DNA of 64,000 bases from J095 sp964517605. Lineage in GTDB: Bacteria > Chloroflexota > Anaerolineae > 4572-78 > J111. The notes under the pieces were generated by a model, which was not told the origin of the DNA, did not search any database, and worked only from the letters and a program-made list of their open reading frames with translations. A program made the translations under genes and the position numbers. Of the stretch, positions 58,484 through 64,000 are shown piece after piece. The stretch covers positions 111,665-175,664 of the forward strand of contig CAZFCE010000011.1 of the NCBI GenBank assembly GCA_964517605.1. Reading direction: 5' to 3'. Each line of letters begins with the position of its first letter. Position 1 is the first letter of the stretch.

Positions 58484-60016
58484 CTATTTAGCGTAATCCA
58501 CGGCGCGGGTTTCGCGGATAACCGTAACCTTGATTTGCCCCGGATATTCCAGGCTTTCTTCAACTTGCCGGGCAATATCCTTTGACATTTTGATGGCTTC
58601 AAAGTCGTCCACTTCTTCGGGGCGCACAATAATGCGGATTTCGCGCCCGGCCTGAATGGCAAAGGATTCCTCCACCCCTTTGAACGAGTTGGCCACTTCT
58701 TCCAGGGCTTTAATGCGTTTAACGTAGTTTTCCAGGCTTTCGCGGCGAGCGCCGGGGCGCGCGCCCGAAATGGCGTCGGCAATTTCCACAATCACCGCTT
58801 CCAGTGATTCCTGTTCAACTTCGTGGTGGTGCGAGGCCACTGCGTTGATAACTTTGGGGTTTACGCCGCAGCGTTTACAAATGTCCGCGCCAATGATGGC
58901 GTGCGGCCCTTCGATTTCGTGGTCAACGGCCTTGCCCAGGTCGTGCAGCAGGGCGGCTTCGCGGCAAATTTCCACATCGGCTTTAACTTCGTTGGCAATA
59001 ATTACGGCAATGCGCGAGGCTTCGATGGCGTGCGCGTGCTGGTTTTGGCCGTAACTGGTGCGGTATTTCAGCCGGCCCAGCAGCTTGATAATATCGGGAT
59101 GCAGCCGCCGCACTCCGGATTCAAACACGGCCCGCTCGCCTTCTTCAATGATAGTTTGGTTTACTTCTTCGCGGGCTTTGCTCACCAGTTTTTCAATCCG
59201 GGCCGGGTGAATGCGCCCGTCAACAATCAGGCGGCTCATCGCCAGGCGAGCCACTTCGCGGCGCACCGGGTCAAAGCCGCTCAAAATGATGGCTTCGGGG
59301 GTGTCATCCACAATCACGTCAACGCCGGTGGCGTTTTCAAAGGCGCGGATGTTGCGGCCCTGGCGGCCAATAATCCGCCCTTTCATGTCATCGCTGGGCA
59401 GCGGCACCGCCGATACCACCGTTTCCGAAACCTGGTCAGAGGCAATGCGCTGCATGGCCATTACAATAATGTCGCGGGCTTTGCGGTCGGCTTCTTGTTT
59501 GGTATCGGCTTCTACCTGGCGGATAACCCGCACCATATCCTGCCGGGCTTCGCTTTCAACCATTTGCAGCAGTTCTTCTTTGGCTTCTTCGCGGGTCATG
59601 GCCGAAACCCGTTCCAATTCGGCCATGCGCTGGGCGCTCAACTTGTCAATATCGTTGGCTTTTTTATCAATCTGGCTCTGGCGTTTGTTGAGAACCCGTT
59701 CTCTTTTTTCCAGATTTTCCAGCCGTTTGTCCAGGCTTTCATGCCGTTTTTGCAGCCGTTCTTCCTGGCGTTCGCTTTCTTTCCGCTTTCGGGTTGACTC
59801 CTGTTCCGCTTCGTTTTTAATTTTCAAAGACTCTTCTTTGGCCTTAACCACCAGTTCTTTGCTTTCGGCCTCGGCTTTGGCAACAATTTCGTCGGCTCGC
59901 TCCTGGCCGGATTTTACCGTTTTTTCGGTAACGTTTTTGTGGTAAAGAAAGCCTGCCCCAAAACCGGCGGCAACTGCAATCAATGCCTCAACAATAAATA
60001 TAATAAAATTTTCCAT
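58484..60016 (-). CDS. rny: Ribonuclease Y
   Basis: This 510-residue endoribonuclease starts mRNA decay at the membrane. An N-terminal hydrophobic helix (FIIFIVEALIAVAAGFGAGF) is followed by a long coiled coil rich in Glu and Lys (to about 190). A KH domain has MKGRIIGRQGRNIRAFE, and an HD domain the catalytic LLHDLGKAVDHE near residue 356 with SHHHEVE. Length is normal. Confidence 0.96.
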   Translation of the reverse strand: MENFIIFIVEALIAVAAGFGAGFLYHKNVTEKTVKSGQERADEIVAKAEAESKELVVKAKEESLKIKNEAEQESTRKRKESERQEERLQKRHESLDKRLENLEKRERVLNKRQSQIDKKANDIDKLSAQRMAELERVSAMTREEAKEELLQMVESEARQDMVRVIRQVEADTKQEADRKARDIIVMAMQRIASDQVSETVVSAVPLPSDDMKGRIIGRQGRNIRAFENATGVDVIVDDTPEAIILSGFDPVRREVARLAMSRLIVDGRIHPARIEKLVSKAREEVNQTIIEEGERAVFESGVRRLHPDIIKLLGRLKYRTSYGQNQHAHAIEASRIAVIIANEVKADVEICREAALLHDLGKAVDHEIEGPHAIIGADICKRCGVNPKVINAVASHHHEVEQESLEAVIVEIADAISGARPGARRESLENYVKRIKALEEVANSFKGVEESFAIQAGREIRIIVRPEEVDDFEAIKMSKDIARQVEESLEYPGQIKVTVIRETRAVDYAK

Positions 60017-60543
60017 GTGTAAATTCTCTTTCTGTATTGTAAAGTGGTGGGGCCGACAGAAAAATCATATCAGGCCACGCCAAAAAAATAAAAGCCGTAA
60101 TGCAAGGCATTACAGCTTTCAAAAACAAAAAGGATGTTGGGTTCAACAGGAAAATTTGGTGTATTTCAACAAAATGGTGTGGCAACGATGTTGATAATAA
60201 CCGCAATAGCTCACGTTGGGTGAGTTGTTGCGGGTGTATTTGCCACGTTTTGGTTAAGGGTTGCCGGTAATCCAGGCAAATCCCTTGAAATTTCTACATA
60301 AATTTTCCTACTGATGCTATTGATGAACAGTTGATTTTCTGCAATCCACCCAACTTTTTGGGTGATTGGTTTGAGATAAATCTAAACGGGTGTTGCACCC
60401 GGCCTGAACTCAAAAGCCCTTTTGCCACGGAATAATCGCGTAGCATCCCAATTTGAAAACTGTTTAAACCCTGCACAAAAAATTCAATTACGGTTGTTGT
60501 TCGGCCAACCGGTGTTAGCCGCGTTTAATGCTCCATCTGGTTT
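60017..60543. other. 527-base gap between recA and rny, possibly encoding a small RNA
   Basis: No convincing protein gene is seen: a 60-codon frame at 60294-60476 has a GTG start and no Shine-Dalgarno. The minus strand holds two further hairpins, CGGGTG-CAA-CACCCG near 60392 and CACCCAA-AAAG-TTGGGTG near 60348, and a terminator at 60082-60119. A 300-400 base untranslated RNA or a long recA 3' region would explain them. This is inference only. Confidence 0.3.
60082..60119 (-). terminator. Intrinsic terminator upstream of rny
   Basis: AAAGC-x-GTAATGC and GCATTAC-x-GCTTT pair with a three-base loop. On the minus strand it is followed by TTTTATTTTTTT. It must end a minus-strand transcript entering from the recA side. 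Confidence 0.7.
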
Positions 60544-61566
60544 TCAGGCTGCTTTGCCTTCGGATAAAGGTTGCAGCGGCAACGAGTAATGCTCCCTGAT
60601 TTTATTTTCTATTTCAAGCGCCATCTCTGGATTTTCGGCCAGAAAGATTTTGGCGTTTTCGCGGCCCTGGGCCAGCCGGGTTTCACCGTAGTTATAAAAC
60701 GAGCCGCGTTTTTCAATGATGGCTTCTTCAACGGCAATATCCAGAATATCGCCAATTTTTGAAATGCCTTCGTTGTACATAATGTCAAATTCGGCCACCT
60801 TAAAGGGTGGGGCAACCTTGTTCTTTTTTACGGTTACGCGCGTGCGGTTGCCAATCACATCGCCTTTTTCTTTGATGCCTTCAACCCGGCGGATGTCCAG
60901 GCGCACCGAAGCGTAAAACCGCAGGGCCATCCCGCCGGTAGTGGTTTCGGGGTTGCCAAACATTACCCCAATTTTTTGCCGGAGTTGGTTGGTAAAAATA
61001 ACCACCGTGTTGGTGCTTTTGATGGCTCCGGTGAGTTTGCGGAGCGCCTGGCTCATTAACCGGGCTTGCAACCCCATGTGCGAGTCGCCCATGTCGCCTT
61101 CAATTTCGGCGCGGGGCACTAACGCGGCCACCGAGTCTACCACCACCACCGTAATCACCCCCGACCGCACCAGGGCTTCGGTTATTTCCAGCGCCTGTTC
61201 GCCCGTATCCGGCTGCGATACGTACAGGTCTTCTATTTTTACGCCGCATTTGGCGGCGTAAAGCGGGTCCAACGCATGTTCCACATCCACAAAGGCGGCA
61301 ATCCCGCCCTGTTTTTGGGTTTCGGCAATGATGTGCTGGCACAGGGTGGTTTTGCCGGAGCTTTCCGGGCCGTAAATTTCGATGACGCGCCCTTTGGGTA
61401 CGCCGCCTACGCCCAGCGCAATATCAAGCGCCAACGAACCGGTAGGAATGGCCTCTACCTGAAGAAGCTGCGCGTCGCCCAGCTTCATAATTGCGCCGTC
61501 ACCAAAGCGTTTTTTCAGGTTGGCTATGGTTGTTTCCAGGGCTTTGGCCCGCCCGTTATCGGCCAT
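60544..61566 (-). CDS. recA: RecA recombinase
   Basis: The 340-residue protein starts at ATG 61566 (MADNGRAKALETTIANLKK). It forms filaments on single-stranded DNA for recombination and SOS induction. Walker A EIYGPESSGKTTLCQH, AFVDVEHALDP, VVVDSVAALVPRAEIEGDMGD, ALRKLTGAIKSTNTVVIFTNQLRQKIGVMFGNPETTTGG and the DNA-binding loop regions are intact. AAGGAG lies 12 bases before the ATG, a long spacing. Confidence 0.97.
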   Translation of the reverse strand: MADNGRAKALETTIANLKKRFGDGAIMKLGDAQLLQVEAIPTGSLALDIALGVGGVPKGRVIEIYGPESSGKTTLCQHIIAETQKQGGIAAFVDVEHALDPLYAAKCGVKIEDLYVSQPDTGEQALEITEALVRSGVITVVVVDSVAALVPRAEIEGDMGDSHMGLQARLMSQALRKLTGAIKSTNTVVIFTNQLRQKIGVMFGNPETTTGGMALRFYASVRLDIRRVEGIKEKGDVIGNRTRVTVKKNKVAPPFKVAEFDIMYNEGISKIGDILDIAVEEAIIEKRGSFYNYGETRLAQGRENAKIFLAENPEMALEIENKIREHYSLPLQPLSEGKAA

Positions 61567-61642
61567 TAAAGATAATTTCTCCTTCAAAATACACGCTTTT
61601 GGCTCATATAAAGCGTTAAAAGGCACTTTACTTAAACATAAG

Positions 61643-61665
61643 TGATAGATTAGTTTACACTATCA
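61643..61665. promoter_or_regulatory. Inverted repeat upstream of recA
   Basis: TGATAG and CTATCA lie 11 bases apart, about 80 bases before the recA ATG. Its position suits an SOS-type operator, but it does not match the E. coli or Bacillus LexA consensus. Treat as a candidate site. Confidence 0.3.
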
Positions 61666-61717
61666 GCCGGTAATATGCAAGGATTTCCGCGGATAGTTTC
61701 ACCAATGGCCATTCTGC

Positions 61718-63796
61718 CTAACATTTGTTCAGCCATACCCGGTTGCCATGAAAGGTGCTTTGCCCGGCCATGTCGCCCAGCGCGTCCGGGGTGGTCCAGT
61801 TGATGGTGCGCCCGCCCTCGCCGGTGGCAAACGGATCGTTTTTGGCCCAGCGCCCCTTGGGCGAGGCCAGCACGCCGGGCCGAATGGCATCGGTGACAAC
61901 GGCCACCAGTTTGCACCAGCCCCGCCCGTTTTCAACCCGCACCATATCGCCGGAGGCAATGCCCCGGGCGGCGGCATCGGCGGGATTGATTTCTACAAAC
62001 GGCGGGCCTTCCCGCTCTAGCAGCCCCGGCTGGTTGGCAAAACTGCTGGTTACAAAATGATGGGCCGCGCCCGAAATCAGTATTAGCGGCGCGGAGTCAA
62101 CGCCGGGCGGTGGAGCGTCGTCATCCACCGGCTCCGGCCAGCCGGGCAGCGGCTCCAGCCCGGCGGCAGCCAACTGCGCCGAGTACAACTCGACCTTGCC
62201 GCTGGGCGTGGGAAAGCGCAAATCGGCAAAGGGCGGGGTTAATGGCAGTTCCAGCGGCACAAACGGCTCGGTTTTAAGCCGTTCCAGGCTGATGCCGTTG
62301 AACGCGGGGTTTTTGGCCGCCATAGCCGCCAGCATTTCGGCAATAATTTCAGCGGCGGATTGGCGCAGCCACGGTTCGGTAAAGCCCATAGCCTGGGCCA
62401 GCAGAGTCATTACTTCCCAATTGCTTTTGCTTTCGCCCAGCGGCGGAATGGCCGGCGCGTTGTAAGCCAGCGCGGTGTGGCCGTAGGCTTTGTGCAAATC
62501 AGCGTGTTCCAGTTGCGAGGTGGCCGGCAGCACTATATCGGCCAGGTCGGCGGTATCGGTTAAAAACAGTTCGTGCACCACGGTAAACAAATCCTCGCGG
62601 CGCAAGCCCTGCGCTACCTTGCCGGCGTTGGGCGCAATTGCCGCCGGGTTAGAGCCGTACACGTACAGCGACATCACCGGCGGGTTGGCGGCTTCGCCCA
62701 GCAGCGCCGCGCCCAGCCGGTTCATATTGATGACGCGGGCGGGCGTTGGGCATTCGGCCCATTTGTGCAGCACGTCGGCATCCCATTTGGCGTAACCGCT
62801 GGTGCTGTAGGCCAGCCCGCCGCCGGGTTGCCCGTACTGCCCGGTAAGGGCCGGCAGGGCGCAAATGGCCCGCACGGTTTGCCCGCCGTTGCGGTGGCGC
62901 TGCAAGCCATCGGCTATTTTAATGAGGGCGGGCGAAGTAGCGGCGTACAGCCGGGCCAGGTTGATGATGTCTGCCGCCGGTAGGCCGGTAATTTCGGCTA
63001 CCCGTTCCGGCGTAAAATTAGCCAGGTGCGCCTTGAACTCCGGCCAGCCCACCGTGTTGGCGGCCAGCCACGGCTCGTTGTGCCGCCCTTCGGCCACAAT
63101 TACATGAGCCAGCCCCAACGCCAGCGCGCCATCGGTGTTGGGCAGCGGGGCCAGGTGCAAATTGGCGGCGCGGGCCGTGCGAGTGTGGCGCGGGTCAATG
63201 ACCACCAGTTGCGCGCCGTTGCGCCGGGCGGCGGTAAGGTGCGGCATAAAATGGGGGGCGGTGGTGGCCGGGTTGTGGCCCCAAATAATAACCAACCGGC
63301 TGTGTTCGGCCTGGGCGTAGACCGGGCTAAGGCGCGCGCCCAGCGTGGCTTCTACGGCCATTTCGGCGGCAGCGCCGCAAATGCTGCGCTCCAGGCGGCT
63401 GGCCCCCAACCGGTTCCAAAAGCGGCCATTGGTCACGGCCATCTGCACCAGCCCCAGCGTGCCGCTGTAACTGTAGGGCAAAATGGCCGCCGGCCCGTAT
63501 TGGGCGCTGATGCGTTGCCAGCGCCCGGCGATTTCGGCAATGGCCTCATCCCAACTGAGGCGCTGCCACTGGCCGCTGCCTTTGGGGCCAACCCGCCGCA
63601 GCGGGTAGCGCAGCCGGTCGGGGTGGTACACGTGGTTAAGGTAGGGGCGCACTTTGGCGCACAACCAGCCCTGGGTAACGGGATGGCCGGGGTTGCCGTA
63701 AAAATTAACGGCGCGGCCATTTTCTACTTCGGTGATAAAGCCGCACGTGTCCGGGCAATCGTGCGGGCAGGCTCCATAAATTTTTTGGGTAGACAT
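61718..63796 (-). CDS. Molybdopterin-dependent oxidoreductase
   Basis: The 692-residue protein starts at ATG 63796, four bases after AGGAGG. A 4Fe-4S cluster is bound by C10, C14, C18 and C46 (ACPHDCPDTC and GWLCAK). A Cys in LERSICGAAAEM stands where the Mo ligand is expected. VVIDPRHTRTARAA and the C-terminal MPT domain (VRVENGRGWCKLVAVVT) are typical. There is no Tat signal, so it is probably cytoplasmic. Neighbouring electron-transfer subunits are not visible, so its substrate (formate, polysulphide or other) cannot be named. Confidence 0.9.
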   Translation of the reverse strand: MSTQKIYGACPHDCPDTCGFITEVENGRAVNFYGNPGHPVTQGWLCAKVRPYLNHVYHPDRLRYPLRRVGPKGSGQWQRLSWDEAIAEIAGRWQRISAQYGPAAILPYSYSGTLGLVQMAVTNGRFWNRLGASRLERSICGAAAEMAVEATLGARLSPVYAQAEHSRLVIIWGHNPATTAPHFMPHLTAARRNGAQLVVIDPRHTRTARAANLHLAPLPNTDGALALGLAHVIVAEGRHNEPWLAANTVGWPEFKAHLANFTPERVAEITGLPAADIINLARLYAATSPALIKIADGLQRHRNGGQTVRAICALPALTGQYGQPGGGLAYSTSGYAKWDADVLHKWAECPTPARVINMNRLGAALLGEAANPPVMSLYVYGSNPAAIAPNAGKVAQGLRREDLFTVVHELFLTDTADLADIVLPATSQLEHADLHKAYGHTALAYNAPAIPPLGESKSNWEVMTLLAQAMGFTEPWLRQSAAEIIAEMLAAMAAKNPAFNGISLERLKTEPFVPLELPLTPPFADLRFPTPSGKVELYSAQLAAAGLEPLPGWPEPVDDDAPPPGVDSAPLILISGAAHHFVTSSFANQPGLLEREGPPFVEINPADAAARGIASGDMVRVENGRGWCKLVAVVTDAIRPGVLASPKGRWAKNDPFATGEGGRTINWTTPDALGDMAGQSTFHGNRVWLNKC

Positions 63797-63813
63797 CAGC
63801 CCTCCTGCCAAAG

Positions 63814-63876
63814 TTACGAGTTACAAATTACAAGCGACGAATTACGAACGACGAATTACGAGTTACGAATTACGAA
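63814..63876. repeat. Nine-unit perfect-register heptamer array
   Basis: TTACGAG, TTACAAA, TTACAAG, CGACGAA, TTACGAA, CGACGAA, TTACGAG, TTACGAA and TTACGAA follow one another without gaps, just upstream of the molybdopterin oxidoreductase gene. It is the cleanest example of the repeat in this window. Confidence 0.85.
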
Positions 63877-63896
63877 TGCCACAGTAGGGGCGACCC

Positions 63897-64000
63897 TTGC
63901 GCGACGGTTGCAGACCCTTGCGCGACCATTGCAGACCCTTGCGCAACCGTTGCAGACCCTTGCGCAACCGTTGCAGACCCTTGCGCAACCGTTGCAGACC
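63897..64000. repeat. 21-bp tandem repeat running off the window
   Basis: Five units of TTGCGCAACCGTTGCAGACCC or near-copies start at 63897, 63918, 63939, 63960 and 63981. Units 1 and 2 differ at a few positions; units 3-5 are identical as far as seen. Each holds the palindrome TTGCGCAA. No spacers, so not CRISPR. Confidence 0.85.

Noticed and set aside
60294..60476. 60-codon minus-strand frame between recA and rny
   Set aside because: GTG start without a ribosome site, no recognisable pattern, and several hairpins within it. Left as possible RNA instead.
63897..64000. CRISPR array
   Set aside because: The 21-bp units follow each other directly with no spacers, and no cas gene is in the window.
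1..64000. tRNA, rRNA, insertion sequence or integrase
   Set aside because: No cloverleaf-like gap, rRNA signature, transposase or recombinase reading frame was seen in the intergenic regions or in the translated frames.

Overview
The window reads as bacterial chromosome, probably from a Chloroflexota (Anaerolineae-like) organism. This placement is inferred from gene content and style: very large cyclase/ATPase/TPR and trypsin/NB-ARC proteins, a split FeoB, an Hc1-type small histone-like protein, GC-rich coding sequence with E. coli-like sigma-70 promoters, and heptameric repeats between genes. No rRNA or tRNA gene was seen, so the assignment is not firm.

Region 1 (1-3.6 kb) holds an ATP-grasp protein cut by the window edge, a Trypco1-type small protein, a CatE-like dioxygenase and a CBS-domain Mn-pyrophosphatase.

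Region 2 (3.7-12.9 kb) is the most unusual part. A consensus promoter leads into a five-gene, same-strand cluster. It encodes a soluble-adenylyl-cyclase-like giant, an isoprenoid-synthase-fold protein, an HExxH protein fused to a cyclic-nucleotide-binding domain, a 67-residue NHLP/Os1348-like peptide flanked by its own promoter and terminator, and a fusion of class I and class II terpene-cyclase-like halves. I know of no described system with this set of parts.

Region 3 (12.9-18.1 kb) is one very large trypsin/NB-ARC/repeat (STAND) gene on the minus strand, of the type associated with bacterial conflict systems.

Region 4 (18.2-24.8 kb) has an iron operon (DtxR-FeoA-FeoA fusion, FeoB GTPase, FeoB membrane part) under a consensus promoter with a DtxR-like iron box. 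It is followed by a small membrane peptide, YjbQ, a Crp/Fnr regulator, a PfpI/DJ-1 protein and peptide deformylase.

Region 5 (24.8-36.8 kb) is a purine operon transcribed purL-purQ-purC-(four-helix protein)-purE-purF-purD-purM-purN, with guaB divergent from it. Region 6 (37.2-42.7 kb) is a histidine-utilisation operon, hutU-hutH-hutI-hutG. Its products, ammonia and glutamate, suit the nearby glutamate synthase locus (45.7-53.9 kb), where gltB and gltD flank an extra FMN-type glutamate synthase protein and gltB has an attenuator-like leader. A secreted, internally duplicated glycosidase-like protein lies between them.

Region 7 (53.9-63.8 kb) contains an Hc1-like protein, an alpha/beta hydrolase, a pentapeptide-repeat protein, a 2H phosphoesterase, a CPBP protease, a PP2C phosphatase with a degenerate receiver domain, rny, recA and a molybdopterin oxidoreductase.

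Degenerate heptamer repeats occur at about a dozen places between 27.7 kb and the right edge. One lies in frame inside purL. The window ends inside a 21-bp tandem repeat.
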